DNA from: an uncultured Roseicyclus sp.
GTDB taxonomy: Bacteria > Pseudomonadota > Alphaproteobacteria > Rhodobacterales > Rhodobacteraceae
DNA: 64,000 nucleotides
Assembly (NCBI GenBank): GCA_937139335.1
Contig: CAKZPN010000027.1
Location: 62,001 to 126,000 of the forward strand
Direction of reading: 5' to 3'
This document shows, piece by piece, positions 45,513 to 54,513 of the stretch. A model generated the notes under the pieces. That model saw only the letters and a list, made by a program, of their open reading frames with translations, was not told the origin of the DNA and ran no database searches. Within the stretch, counting starts at the first letter, position 1, and every line of letters starts with the position of its first letter. The position numbers and the translations under genes are program-made.

Positions 45513-45603
45513 CACCCTGCGCCTCGATAACGCGTTTGGTTTTCGCCAATCCCGTGGCAGGCTGCAGGCAAGCCGACAGGCACGCAACACACGGGAGAAT
45601 GAC

Positions 45604-46608
45604 ATGGCCGTCAAAGTCGCCATCAACGGGTTCGGACGGATCGGACGCAACGTCCTGCGCGCCATCATCGAACAGGGCCGCACCGATATCGAGGTGGTCG
45701 CGATCAACGACCTGGGTCCGGTCGAGACCAACGCGCACCTCCTGCGCTACGACAGCGTCCACGGGCGCTTCCCGGCCGAGGTGACGACCACCGAAACCTC
45801 CATCGATGTCGGTCGCGGCCCGATCGCCGCTACCGCGATGCGCAACCCCGCCGACCTGCCCTGGGGCGACGTCGACATCGTTCTCGAATGCACCGGCATC
45901 TTCACCGACAAGGACAAGGCGCAGGTGCACCTGGAAAACGGCGCGAGCCGCGTGCTGGTCTCGGCGCCGTCGAAAGGCGCCGACAAGACGATCGTCTTCG
46001 GCGTGAATGACGGAACGCTCACCGCCGAAGACCTGATCGTCTCGAACGCGTCCTGCACGACCAACTGCCTCGCGCCGGTGGCGCATGTGCTGCACGACGC
46101 CATCGGGCTCAAGCGCGGCTTCATGACCACCATCCACAGCTACACCGGCGACCAGCCGACGCTCGACACGATGCACAAGGATCTCTACCGCGCGCGTGCC
46201 GCGGCGCTTTCCATGATCCCGACCTCGACGGGTGCCGCAAAGGCCGTGGGCCTCGTGCTGCCCGACCTGAACGGCAAGCTCGACGGCGTGGCGATCCGGG
46301 TGCCGACGCCGAACGTCTCGGTCGTGGACCTGACCTTCGAGGCCGAGCGCGACACCACCGTGGAAGAGATCAACGCCGCGATCCACGCGGCGGCGGCGAA
46401 CGGCCCGCTCAAGGGCATCCTCGGCGTCACCGACGAGAAGCTCGTGAGCATGGATTTCAACCACGATCCGCGCTCGTCGATCTTCGCCACCGACCAGACC
46501 AAGGTGATGGACGGCAACATGTGCCGCGTGCTCAGCTGGTACGACAACGAGTGGGGCTTTTCGTGCCGGATGGCCGACACCGCGGTCGCGATGGGCAAGT
46601 TCCTGTAG
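45604..46608 (+). CDS. gap: Glyceraldehyde-3-phosphate dehydrogenase, NAD-type
   Basis: 334 aa, the same length as the upstream paralogue and clearly related along its whole length. [10 protein letters not shown]36 in INDLGP (NAD specificity) and catalytic C151 in [12 protein letters not shown]. It interconverts glyceraldehyde-3-phosphate and 1,3-bisphosphoglycerate in glycolysis/gluconeogenesis. pgk follows after 126 bp containing a hairpin, so the two genes may or may not share a transcript. Confidence 0.97.
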   Translation: MAVKVAINGFGRIGRNVLRAIIEQGRTDIEVVAINDLGPVETNAHLLRYDSVHGRFPAEVTTTETSIDVGRGPIAATAMRNPADLPWGDVDIVLECTGIFTDKDKAQVHLENGASRVLVSAPSKGADKTIVFGVNDGTLTAEDLIVSNASCTTNCLAPVAHVLHDAIGLKRGFMTTIHSYTGDQPTLDTMHKDLYRARAAALSMIPTSTGAAKAVGLVLPDLNGKLDGVAIRVPTPNVSVVDLTFEAERDTTVEEINAAIHAAAANGPLKGILGVTDEKLVSMDFNHDPRSSIFATDQTKVMDGNMCRVLSWYDNEWGFSCRMADTAVAMGKFL

Positions 46609-46620
46609 CGGGCGGGGGGC

Positions 46621-46648
46621 CGCGCGCATTTAACTAAGATTGCGCGCG
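46621..46648 (+). other. Hairpin between second gap gene and pgk
   Basis: CGCGCGCA / TGCGCGCG, a perfect 8-bp stem with a 12-base AT-rich loop, 12 bases after the gap stop. No U-tract follows. Possible transcript 3' end or processing site. Confidence 0.45.
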
Positions 46649-46669
46649 TCCCTGCCCTCTTCATCCCCC

Positions 46670-46688
46670 AAATATGGCCGCCGGAGGC
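46670..46688. repeat. Short dispersed intergenic element, copy 2
   Basis: AAATATGGCCGCCGGAGGC, 17 of 19 bases identical to 16089-16107. Both lie in intergenic DNA within 70 bases of a start codon, on the 5' side. Confidence 0.5.
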
Positions 46689-46734
46689 ATTCTTTCTTCC
46701 GGCGCGCCCACCAAAGGCGCCGACGGAGGCCGAG

Positions 46735-47916
46735 ATGAGCTGGAAGACCCTCGACGACATGGACCTCGACGGCAAGATCGTGCTGACCCGCGTCGACATC
46801 AACGTGCCGGTCCATGACGGCAAGGTCAGCGACGACACCCGCATCCAGCGCATCGTGCCGACAATCCGCGATATCCTGTCCAAGGGCGGAAAGCCGGTGC
46901 TGGTGGCGCATTTCGGTCGGCCCAAGGGCAAGGTGGTGCCCGAGATGTCGCTGGAGGTGACGCGGCCCGCGCTGGAGGCGGCGCTGGGGAAGAGCGTCGG
47001 CTTCGCCCGCGAAGACTTCAAGCAGGCCGTCGACGCGATGGCATCGGGCGACGTGCTGCTGCTGGAAAATATCCGCTTCTTCCCCGGCGAGGAAAAGAAC
47101 GACCCGGCGCTGGCGCAGGACCTGGCCGATCTCGCCGACGTCTACTGCAACGATGCCTTCTCGGCCGCGCATCGGGCACATGCCTCGACCGAGGGCGTGG
47201 CGCATCTGCTGCCCTCCTGCGCGGGCCGGTCGATGGAGGCGGAACTACGCGCGCTCGACGCGGCGCTCGGCGACCCGGCGCGGCCCGTGGTGGCCGTCGT
47301 GGGCGGCGCCAAGGTCTCGACCAAGCTCGACCTGCTGTCGCACCTGATCGAGAAGGTGGACATGCTGGTGATTGGCGGCGGCATGGCCAACACCTTTCTC
47401 GCGGCCGACGGGCTCGATGTCGCCAAATCGCTCTGCGAGCACGACCTCGCCGGGACCGCGCGCGAGATCATGGCCAAGGCCGGAACGACCGGCTGCGAGA
47501 TCATCCTGCCCTCCGACGTGGTGGTGGCCGAGGAGTTCGCGGCGGGCGCCGATCACACCACGGTCGCGGCCACCGCCGTGCCGTCCGGCACGATGATCCT
47601 CGACGCCGGTGCCGACACCGTGGCGCGGATCACCGACGCGTTCGAGAAAGCACGGACGCTGATCTGGAACGGCCCGCTCGGCGCCTTCGAGATCCCGCCC
47701 TTCGACCACGCCACCGTCGCCGCCGCGCAGGCCGCGGCCAGGCTGACCGAGGCCGGCAAGCTGGTGTCCGTCGCGGGCGGCGGCGACACGGTGTCGGCGC
47801 TGAACCAGGCCCATGTGGCCGAGCAGTTCACCTATATCTCGACCGCCGGCGGCGCGTTCCTGGAATGGATGGAGGGCAAGACCCTGCCCGGCGTCGCGGC
47901 GCTGCACGCAAGCTGA
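46735..47916 (+). CDS. pgk: Phosphoglycerate kinase
   Basis: 393 aa. Start [26 protein letters not shown]. The substrate-binding basic patch includes TRVDINVP and HFGRPKGK; nucleotide binding is in [23 protein letters not shown] and [12 protein letters not shown]. Makes ATP from 1,3-bisphosphoglycerate, or the reverse in gluconeogenesis. fda follows on the same strand with a hairpin in the gap. Confidence 0.97.
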   Translation: MSWKTLDDMDLDGKIVLTRVDINVPVHDGKVSDDTRIQRIVPTIRDILSKGGKPVLVAHFGRPKGKVVPEMSLEVTRPALEAALGKSVGFAREDFKQAVDAMASGDVLLLENIRFFPGEEKNDPALAQDLADLADVYCNDAFSAAHRAHASTEGVAHLLPSCAGRSMEAELRALDAALGDPARPVVAVVGGAKVSTKLDLLSHLIEKVDMLVIGGGMANTFLAADGLDVAKSLCEHDLAGTAREIMAKAGTTGCEIILPSDVVVAEEFAAGADHTTVAATAVPSGTMILDAGADTVARITDAFEKARTLIWNGPLGAFEIPPFDHATVAAAQAAARLTEAGKLVSVAGGGDTVSALNQAHVAEQFTYISTAGGAFLEWMEGKTLPGVAALHAS

Positions 47917-47949
47917 GGCACTGTTTGCGCCACCATTGTGGACAGTGCC
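47917..47949 (+). other. Bulged hairpin between pgk and fda
   Basis: GGCACTGT (47917-47924) pairs with ACAGTGCC (47942-47949), and inside it CCAC pairs with GTGG around CATT, leaving a 5-base bulge on one side. It starts directly at the pgk stop. No U-tract follows, so an mRNA-processing or stability element between the two glycolytic genes is possible. Confidence 0.5.
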
Positions 47950-48001
47950 GCGCCGCTTTGGCAAGGAAGACGGAAGCCTGACACCCAGAGGAGTGTGCCC
48001 G

Positions 48002-48892
48002 ATGTCCAAAGCCGCCATGACAACCCAGATGCAGACCGGCCAGGGCTTCATCGCCGCGCTGGACCAGTCGGGGGGATCGACGCCCAAGGCGCTGCGCCTC
48101 TACGGCATCGAAGAGGGCCAGTATGGCTCGGACGCCGAGATGTTCGACCTGATCCACGCCATGCGCTCGCGCATCGCCACGGCCCCCGCCTTCACCGGCG
48201 ACAAGGTGATCGGCGCGATCCTGTTCGAGATGACGATGGACCGCCAGTTCGGCGGCAAGCCCGCCGCGACCTACCTGTGGGAGGATCGCCACGTCGTCCC
48301 CTTCCTCAAGATCGACAAGGGGCTCGACGAAGAGGCGCACAGCGTCCAGATGATGAAATCCATCCCCGGACTCAGCGAGTTGCTCGACCGCGCGGTGGAC
48401 AAGGGCATCTTCGGCACCAAGGAACGCTCGGTGATCCTCGGCGCGAATGCGGGCGGGATCGCCAACATCGTGGCGCAGCAGGTCGACCTCGGCTTCGAGG
48501 TGCTGGCCAAGGGGCTGGTGCCGATCCTGGAGCCCGAGGTGGACATCAACGCCCCCGACAAGGCCGCGGCCGAGGACATGCTGCTGGCCGAACTGCTGAA
48601 AGGCGTCGAGGCGATCCCCGAGGGCAAGCAGGTGATGCTGAAACTCACCCTGCCGACGCAGGCGAACCTTTACGCACCGCTGATCTCGCACCCCAAGGTG
48701 ATGCGGGTGGTGGCGCTGTCTGGCGGCTACGAGCGGGAAGAGGCCTGCGCCAAGCTGGCCCAGAACGCGGGCATGATCGCCAGCTTCTCGCGCGCGCTGA
48801 CCGAGGGGCTGTCGGCGCAGCAGTCGGACGCGGAGTTCAACGCCGCGCTGGCCGAGGCGATCGACGCCATCCACGCCGCCTCGATCACCTGA
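48002..48892 (+). CDS. fda: Class I fructose-bisphosphate aldolase
   Basis: 296 aa from ATG 48002 with GAGGAG upstream. FIAALDQSGGSTPKALRLYGI is the class I start region (first 20 residues of it are diagnostic), KIDKGLDEE and the Schiff-base lysine region VMLKLTLPTQ follow. It cleaves or forms fructose-1,6-bisphosphate without a metal ion. The stop overlaps the start of the PPC-domain gene (TGATG). Confidence 0.94.
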   Translation: MSKAAMTTQMQTGQGFIAALDQSGGSTPKALRLYGIEEGQYGSDAEMFDLIHAMRSRIATAPAFTGDKVIGAILFEMTMDRQFGGKPAATYLWEDRHVVPFLKIDKGLDEEAHSVQMMKSIPGLSELLDRAVDKGIFGTKERSVILGANAGGIANIVAQQVDLGFEVLAKGLVPILEPEVDINAPDKAAAEDMLLAELLKGVEAIPEGKQVMLKLTLPTQANLYAPLISHPKVMRVVALSGGYEREEACAKLAQNAGMIASFSRALTEGLSAQQSDAEFNAALAEAIDAIHAASIT

Positions 48893-49302
48893 TGGCAGCC
48901 GCCGCGGGGCAGATGACCGTCCTCGCGCTGCGCCTGCATCCGGGCGATGACCTGAAGCTGGGGATCGAGGCAGCTTTCGCGGAAACCGGCGCGGGCGCCG
49001 GCTGCATCGTGGCCGCTGTCGGAAGCCTGTCGCGCGCCGTGGTGCGTCCCGCGGGACGCGAGGACGGGATCACGTTTGAAGGCGACATGGAACTGGTGGC
49101 GCTTGGTGGAACGCTCTCGCCCGACGGCGCGCATCTGCATCTGGCGGTCTCGGATGCGGAGGGGCGCGTGACCGGCGGCCACCTCCTGCCGGGCTCGGTA
49201 GTGCGCACGACGGCCGAGCTGGTGCTCGGCCTGATCGCGGGTATCACCTTTGCGCGCGAAATCGACCCGGCCACGGGGTTCAGGGAATTGACGATCACCT
49301 GA
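48892..49302 (+). CDS. PPC/DUF296 domain protein
   Basis: 136 aa, coupled to fda by TGATG. The PPC fold shows ALRLHPGDDL, the AVGSLSRAVVRPAG strand, and the metal-binding His pair in GAHLHLAVSDAEG with GGHLLPG. In plants such domains sit on AT-hook proteins; the free bacterial forms trimerise and have no known role. Why it is coupled to aldolase is unclear. Confidence 0.88.
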   Translation: MAAAAGQMTVLALRLHPGDDLKLGIEAAFAETGAGAGCIVAAVGSLSRAVVRPAGREDGITFEGDMELVALGGTLSPDGAHLHLAVSDAEGRVTGGHLLPGSVVRTTAELVLGLIAGITFAREIDPATGFRELTIT

Positions 49303-49319
49303 CCGGGCCGGGGCCGTTC

Positions 49320-49799
49320 TCAGGACTCCTGGCCGGTGAAATAGACCTGCATGAAGGCGGGCTCGCCCATCCGCTCCAGCAGCGACAGCTGCCGGTCGAG
49401 CCAGTCCCAGTGACCTTCCTCGTCGATGGCGATGGTCTCGAACAGAACGCGGCTGCCGAGATCGCCGGCCTCCGCCGCCTCTTTCGCGGCCTTGGTATAG
49501 ACCTCGATCGCCTCTTCCTCGTCCTTGCGGTCGCTCTCGAACATCTCCTTCAGGCTGTCGGCCTTCACCGGCTTTTTCGCTGGAACGACCTCGGGTGTGC
49601 CGCCGAGGAACAGGATGCGCTCGATGAAACGGCCGGCGTGGCCAAGCTCTTCCTGCATCTCCTCGCGCATCTTGGCCGAGAGCTTGTCGAGCCCCCAATC
49701 GTCGAGGACATGGGCATGCAGCAGGTATTGCTGCACGGCCGACAGCTCCATCGACAGGGCCTGTTGCAGGGAGGCGATGCTGGACTGGTGGCGGGGCAT
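49320..49799 (-). CDS. bfr: Bacterioferritin-like ferritin lacking the heme ligand
   Basis: 159 aa, aligns without gaps to E. coli Bfr over the first half. The di-iron ferroxidase ligands are conserved: E18, E51, H54, a Glu in DEEEAIE, and E/H in DEEGHWDWL. The heme-binding methionine (M52 in Bfr) is Leu (L52, in EELGHAG), so it probably stores iron without heme. An Irr-type palindrome lies upstream. No bacterioferritin-associated ferredoxin gene is adjacent. Confidence 0.9.
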   Translation of the reverse strand: MPRHQSSIASLQQALSMELSAVQQYLLHAHVLDDWGLDKLSAKMREEMQEELGHAGRFIERILFLGGTPEVVPAKKPVKADSLKEMFESDRKDEEEAIEVYTKAAKEAAEAGDLGSRVLFETIAIDEEGHWDWLDRQLSLLERMGEPAFMQVYFTGQES

Positions 49800-49824
49800 G
49801 GCGAGATCCTTTCCTGACGTTTCA

Positions 49825-49843
49825 CTTTAGAATTAATCTAAGG
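49825..49843 (-). promoter_or_regulatory. Irr-type iron box upstream of bfr
   Basis: CTTTAGAATTAATCTAAGG contains the inverted repeat TTAGA-ATTAA-TCTAA, 26 bases before the bfr ATG. It resembles the TTTAGAA...TTCTAAA boxes bound by the heme-responsive Fur-family regulator Irr in alphaproteobacteria; bfr is a known type of Irr target. It stands out against GC-rich surroundings. Confidence 0.65.
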
Positions 49844-49858
49844 AAGCGGGCCGGCAGA

Positions 49859-51469
49859 TCAAGCCGTGGACAGCCGTGCGACGATCGGCGCGGGGTCGAT
49901 GCCGGGCAGGCTTCCGGCGATCAGGCCGCGCCCCGCGTCGAGCCGCGTCGCCACATAGGCGTCGGCGACCGCGCCCGGCGCCTGCCGGATCAGCACCGCG
50001 GCGGTCAGCAGCGTCGCCAGCCTTTCGGCGAAGGCCCTCGCCTCGGCCTCGGTCGGCGCGTCGGTCCAGCGCGCGGCATGGGCGTCGAGAGCCGCATCAT
50101 AACGCCGATCCGCGCCGCGCGCCGCGTGGAGGTCGGCGCGGAGTGCCGTATCCGCCGCCCCGTCGCGGGCCAGCGTGCGCAGGATGTCGAGGCAGATCAC
50201 GTTGCCCGACCCCTCCCAGATGCCGTTCAGCGGCGCCTCGCGGTAGAGCATGGGCAGCAGCGTGTCCTCGACATAGCCCATGCCGCCTATGCCCTCCATC
50301 GCCTCGGCGATGACGCGGATCGCAAGTTTGTTGTTGAGGAATTTCGCCAGCGCCACGCCGATCCGGGCGAAGCCGCGCGCGTCCTCCCCGCTCGCGTCGA
50401 AGCTGCGCGCGACATGCAGACCAAGCGCGGTCGCGCCTTCCCAGTCGAGCGCGAGATCGGCCAGAAGCACGCGCATCAGCGGTTGGTCGATCAGGCGGCG
50501 CTGAAAGGCGCTGCGGTGGCGGACCCAGTGGTGCAAATGGTCGAGGGCCGCGCGCATCAGCCCGGCGGGCGCCATCGCGGTGTCGAGCCGCGTGTGATGC
50601 ACCATCTCGATGATCGTCGGAACGCCCCGGCCCGGCGCGCCCAGCATCTGCGCGACGGCGCCGTGATACTCGATCTCGGCCGAAGCGTTGGCGGAATTGC
50701 CCAGCTTGTCCTTCAGCCGCATCAGGTGGATGGCGTTGCGGTCCCCCGAGGGCAGCCAGCGCGGCACGAGGAAACACGACAGGCCATCGGCCGTCTGCGC
50801 CAGCGTCAGGAAGCCATCGGACATCGGCGCGGAGCAGAACCACTTGTGCCCGGTCAGGCGCCATGCGTCGCCCTCAGGGTCGGCCCGCGTGGTGTTGGCG
50901 CGCACGTCCGAGCCACCCTGTTTCTCGGTCATCGCCATGCCGAGCGTCGCGGCGCGCTTGTCGCCCACCGGCGCGATGGACGGGTCATAGGCGCGGGCTG
51001 TCAGCTTCGGCACCCAGAGCGCGGCAAGGTCCGGCGCGGCGGCCAGCGCGGGTACGGCGGCATAGGTCATGGTCATCGGGCAGCAGGTGCCCGGTTCGAC
51101 CTGCGAATGCAGGTAGACCTGCGCGGCATGGGCGACATGGCTGCCGCCGGTCCAGGGCCCGCCGGCATAGCCGTGGCCGAGCCCGAGCTCCATCAACCTG
51201 TGATAGGCAGGGTGGAACCGCACCTCGTCCAGCCGCCGGCCGCCGGCGTCGAAAAGCACAGGCTCGGGCTTCTGCCGATTGGCAGCGCGTGCGGCCTCGG
51301 CGATGTCGACCGTGCCTAGCGCCGTGCCATAGGCCGCGAGACAGGCGGCGTCGGCGCCGGTCGCGTGGTCGCGCAACACCGGGTCATCGGCCCAGAGGCA
51401 GCGGTCGCCGCGCGCTGGCGGCTGGTTCGTCACCTCATGGGTCGGCAGGTCGCGGCGCGGCTCCATCAT
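49859..51469 (-). CDS. Acyl-CoA dehydrogenase family protein (AidB-like)
   Basis: 536 aa, longer than short/medium-chain acyl-CoA dehydrogenases and matching the AidB branch. FAD and substrate features: GMAMTEKQGGSDVRANTT, WFCSAPMSDGFLTLAQT, and the catalytic-region YREAPLNGIWEGSGNVICLDILR. AidB-type proteins bind DNA and are linked to alkylation damage in E. coli; others act on isovaleryl-CoA. The choice cannot be made here. It is divergent from ftsB. Confidence 0.9.
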   Translation of the reverse strand: MMEPRRDLPTHEVTNQPPARGDRCLWADDPVLRDHATGADAACLAAYGTALGTVDIAEAARAANRQKPEPVLFDAGGRRLDEVRFHPAYHRLMELGLGHGYAGGPWTGGSHVAHAAQVYLHSQVEPGTCCPMTMTYAAVPALAAAPDLAALWVPKLTARAYDPSIAPVGDKRAATLGMAMTEKQGGSDVRANTTRADPEGDAWRLTGHKWFCSAPMSDGFLTLAQTADGLSCFLVPRWLPSGDRNAIHLMRLKDKLGNSANASAEIEYHGAVAQMLGAPGRGVPTIIEMVHHTRLDTAMAPAGLMRAALDHLHHWVRHRSAFQRRLIDQPLMRVLLADLALDWEGATALGLHVARSFDASGEDARGFARIGVALAKFLNNKLAIRVIAEAMEGIGGMGYVEDTLLPMLYREAPLNGIWEGSGNVICLDILRTLARDGAADTALRADLHAARGADRRYDAALDAHAARWTDAPTEAEARAFAERLATLLTAAVLIRQAPGAVADAYVATRLDAGRGLIAGSLPGIDPAPIVARLSTA

Positions 51470-51498
51470 CGGGTCCTCCTTCGGTCGAGCGTAGGGGG

Positions 51499-51570
51499 GA
51501 ATCGGGACGCAAGGAAAACGAAACCCGGCGTCACGCGGGGGATTCCCTTTTGCGAATCAATGTGCGAATC
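51499..51570. promoter_or_regulatory. Cluster of GANTC (CcrM-type) sites upstream of ftsB
   Basis: Four GANTC sites lie at 51499-51503, 51541-51545, 51554-51558 and 51566-51570, three of them within 30 bases, 54 to 83 bases before the ftsB ATG. TGCGAATC is also a direct repeat (51551 and 51563). In alphaproteobacteria CcrM methylates GANTC and GcrA reads it at cell-cycle promoters. A regulatory role here is inferred from density and position only. Confidence 0.4.
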
Positions 51571-51623
51571 TCTGCCCTAGCACCCCGTCAGAGGGCGCGA
51601 CACCTGAGGCAGACACGAATTTC

Positions 51624-51917
51624 ATGGCGCGCAGCGTTTCCCTTACCGGGCTTTTCCTGCCTGTGGTCCTCCTGTTCATCGGGGCCTATTTCACCTTCAC
51701 CGCGGTGCAGGGAAACTATGGGTTGTTCCAGCGCATCCAGATCTCGGCCGAGGCCGACCGGCTGGAGTTGCAGCTTGCCGCCCTGCAGTCCGAGGTCGCG
51801 CGGATGGAGATCCTGACGCGGCGGCTGTCGGACGATTACCTCGACCTCGACCTTCTCGACGAACAGGTGCGCGACGTGCTGGGCTACGTCCGCAGCGACG
51901 AGATCATCCTGCCCTGA
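51624..51917 (+). CDS. ftsB: FtsB/DivIC family septum formation initiator
   Basis: 97 aa with one membrane helix (LFLPVVLLFIGAYFTFTAVQG) followed by a coiled coil (residues ~35-70) and a short C-terminal tail ending at a conserved region (LDEQVRDVLGYVRSDE). FtsB acts with FtsL and FtsQ to activate septal cell-wall synthesis. The pdh operon lies 160 bp downstream; this neighbourhood is common in related bacteria. Confidence 0.9.
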   Translation: MARSVSLTGLFLPVVLLFIGAYFTFTAVQGNYGLFQRIQISAEADRLELQLAALQSEVARMEILTRRLSDDYLDLDLLDEQVRDVLGYVRSDEIILP

Positions 51918-52021
51918 CCCCCTTTCCTTCGCGGTTCTGTCGCCCTGCCGGTGCAGGAACCGCTTTGCGTCGCCTGCATGTCCCTGCGTCAGGATTGCGG
52001 GGTGCATTCCGGCGTTGCGTC

Positions 52022-52047
52022 TGTTATAAAAATGTTCAACGTTAAAC
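52022..52047 (+). promoter_or_regulatory. pdhA promoter -10 with overlapping candidate operator
   Basis: TGTTATAAA (52022-52030) is an extended -10 element. Directly downstream, TGTTCAACGTTAAAC (52033-52047) is an exact copy of the 15-bp core before lpdA. Placed at or next to the transcription start, it would suit a repressor. I saw no convincing -35. Confidence 0.6.
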
Positions 52048-52077
52048 TATCTCTGCGACCGGGGGAGGATGACCGGG

Positions 52078-53103
52078 ATGGCACCACGCAAGACAGCGGC
52101 CGCGAGCACGGACGCCAAGCCGAACGTCTCGGCCGAAGAACTCAAGACCTTCTACCGCGAGATGCTGCTGATCCGCCGGTTCGAGGAAAAGGCCGGCCAG
52201 CTCTACGGCATGGGCCTGATCGGCGGGTTCTGTCACCTCTACATCGGGCAGGAAGCGGTCGTCGTCGGCCTCGAGGCCGCCGCGGAAGAGGGCGACAAGC
52301 GCGTCACCTCCTACCGCGACCACGGCCACATGCTGGCCTGCGGCATGGACCCCAAGGGCGTCATGGCCGAGCTGACCGGCCGCGAGGGCGGCTATTCCAA
52401 GGGCAAGGGCGGCTCGATGCACATGTTCTCGAAAGAGAAACATTTCTACGGCGGCCACGGCATTGTCGCCGCCCAGGTGCCAATCGGCGCCGGGCTTGCC
52501 CTGTCGGACAAGTACAAGGGAAATGATCGCGTCACCTTCACCTACTTCGGCGATGGCGCGGCGAACCAGGGCCAGGTCGCCGAGACCTACAACATGGCGC
52601 AACTCTGGGACCTGCCCTGCATCTTCGTGATCGAGAACAACCAGTACGCGATGGGTACCTCGGTGAAGCGCTCGACCAAATCCCCCGACTTCTGGGAGCG
52701 CGGCGCGGCCTACGGCATCGCCGGCGAGGCGGTCGACGGGATGGACGTGCTGGCGGTGAAGGCCGCGGGCGAAAAGGCCGTCGCGCACTGCCGCGCGGGC
52801 AAGGGCCCCTACATCCTCGAGGTCATGACCTACCGCTACCGCGGCCATTCCATGTCCGACCCGGCCAAGTACCGCACCCGCGAAGAGGTGCAGGAGATGC
52901 GCGAGAAGCGCGATTCGATCGAGCATGTGCGCCAGCTTCTGCTGACCGGCGGCCATGCCTCCGAGGACGACCTCAAGAAGATCGACAAGGACATCAAGGA
53001 CATCGTCAACGAGGCCGCGGAGTTTTCCAAGGAAAGCCCGGAGCCCGCGATCGACGAGCTCTGGACCGACATCTACGCCGACGTGGCGCCGCAGGACGCC
53101 TGA
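52078..53103 (+). CDS. pdhA: Pyruvate dehydrogenase E1 component, alpha subunit
   Basis: 341 aa from ATG 52078, whose spacing to GGGGGAGG is right; the ATG at 52069 overlaps that site. ThDP-binding motif GDGAANQGQVAETYNMAQLW and the phosphorylation-loop-like YRYRGHSMSDPAKYR are typical of the alpha-2-beta-2 E1 type. It decarboxylates pyruvate and acetylates lipoyl groups. First gene of pdhA-pdhB-pdhC. Confidence 0.97.
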   Translation: MAPRKTAAASTDAKPNVSAEELKTFYREMLLIRRFEEKAGQLYGMGLIGGFCHLYIGQEAVVVGLEAAAEEGDKRVTSYRDHGHMLACGMDPKGVMAELTGREGGYSKGKGGSMHMFSKEKHFYGGHGIVAAQVPIGAGLALSDKYKGNDRVTFTYFGDGAANQGQVAETYNMAQLWDLPCIFVIENNQYAMGTSVKRSTKSPDFWERGAAYGIAGEAVDGMDVLAVKAAGEKAVAHCRAGKGPYILEVMTYRYRGHSMSDPAKYRTREEVQEMREKRDSIEHVRQLLLTGGHASEDDLKKIDKDIKDIVNEAAEFSKESPEPAIDELWTDIYADVAPQDA

Positions 53104-53118
53104 AGGGGACATAAAGAC

Positions 53119-54501
53119 ATGGCAACCGAAATTCTCATGCCTGCGCTCTCCCCCACGATGGAGGAAGGCACGCTGGCGAAGTGGCTCGTGAAAGAGGGCG
53201 ACACCGTCTCGGCCGGCGACATCATCGCCGAGATCGAGACCGACAAGGCGACGATGGAATTCGAGGCGGTAGACGAGGGCGTCGTCGGCAAACTTCTTGT
53301 GAAAGAAGGCACCGAGGGCGTGAAGGTGAACACGCCCATCGCCATCATCGGCGAAGAGGGCGAGGACATGTCCGAGGCCAAGGCGGAAAGCGCGCCGGCG
53401 CCCGTCGCGCTGGAAACCTCCGAAGGCCGCGCCGACCCGAAGCCCGCCAACGGCGCCAGCCCGTCCCAGCCCGCAAGCCCCCGGCCCGCGCAGACGCCGG
53501 ACTGGCCCGAAGGCACCAAGATGAAGACCCAGACCGTGCGCGAGGCGCTCCGCGACGCCATGGCCGAGGAAATGCGCGCCGATGACAGCGTCTTCGTCAT
53601 GGGCGAGGAGGTGGCCGAGTACCAGGGCGCCTACAAGATCACGCAAGGGCTGCTCGACGAGTTCGGCGCCAAGCGCGTCATCGACACGCCGATCACCGAG
53701 CACGGTTTCGCCGGCATCGGCGTCGGCGCGGCCTTCGGCGGGCTCAGGCCCATCGTGGAGTTCATGACCTTCAACTTCGCCATGCAGGCGATGGACCAGA
53801 TCATCAACTCGGCGGCCAAGACGCTCTACATGTCGGGCGGCCAGATGGGCGCGCCGATGGTGTTCCGCGGCCCGAACGGCGCCGCCGCCCGCGTGGGCGC
53901 GCAGCACAGCCAGGACTACGCCGCCTGGTATTCCAGTGTCCCGGGACTGAAGGTGGCGATGCCCTACTCCGCCGCCGACGCCAAGGGACTGCTCAAGACC
54001 GCGATCCGCGACCCGAACCCGGTGATCTTCCTCGAGAACGAGATCCTCTACGGGCGTTCCTTCGAGGTGCCGGATCTCGATGATTTCACCGTGCCCTTCG
54101 GCAAGGCGAAGATCTGGCGCGAGGGCAGCGATGTCACCATCGTCAGCTTCGGCATCGGCATGACCTACGCGCTGGAGGCGGCCGAGAAGCTGGCCCAAGA
54201 CGGCGTCGAGGCCGAGGTGATCGACCTGCGCACGCTGCGCCCGCTGGACTACGACACGGTGATCGAGAGCGTGAAGAAAACCAACCGCTGCGTGACGGTC
54301 GAGGAAGGTTTCCCGGTCGGCGCGATCGGCAACCACCTGTCGGCCTACATCATGACCCACGCCTTCGATTACCTCGACGCCCCGGTGCTGAACTGCACCG
54401 GCAAGGACGTGCCGATGCCCTATGCCGCGAACCTCGAAAAGCTCGCGCTGACATCGGTGGCCGAAGTGATCGAGGCCGTGAAGCAAGTGACCTACCGGTA
54501 A
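53119..54501 (+). CDS. pdhB: Pyruvate dehydrogenase E1 component, beta subunit with lipoyl domain
   Basis: 460 aa. Residues 1-80 form a lipoyl domain ([18 protein letters not shown]; lipoyl-lysine in [10 protein letters not shown]), then an Ala/Pro linker and the E1 beta core from about residue 134 ([18 protein letters not shown]). E. coli E1 has no such domain; fusion to E1 beta is characteristic of many alphaproteobacteria. Works with PdhA as a heterotetramer. Confidence 0.97.
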   Translation: MATEILMPALSPTMEEGTLAKWLVKEGDTVSAGDIIAEIETDKATMEFEAVDEGVVGKLLVKEGTEGVKVNTPIAIIGEEGEDMSEAKAESAPAPVALETSEGRADPKPANGASPSQPASPRPAQTPDWPEGTKMKTQTVREALRDAMAEEMRADDSVFVMGEEVAEYQGAYKITQGLLDEFGAKRVIDTPITEHGFAGIGVGAAFGGLRPIVEFMTFNFAMQAMDQIINSAAKTLYMSGGQMGAPMVFRGPNGAAARVGAQHSQDYAAWYSSVPGLKVAMPYSAADAKGLLKTAIRDPNPVIFLENEILYGRSFEVPDLDDFTVPFGKAKIWREGSDVTIVSFGIGMTYALEAAEKLAQDGVEAEVIDLRTLRPLDYDTVIESVKKTNRCVTVEEGFPVGAIGNHLSAYIMTHAFDYLDAPVLNCTGKDVPMPYAANLEKLALTSVAEVIEAVKQVTYR

Positions 54502-54513
54502 GGAGAGCGCGCG

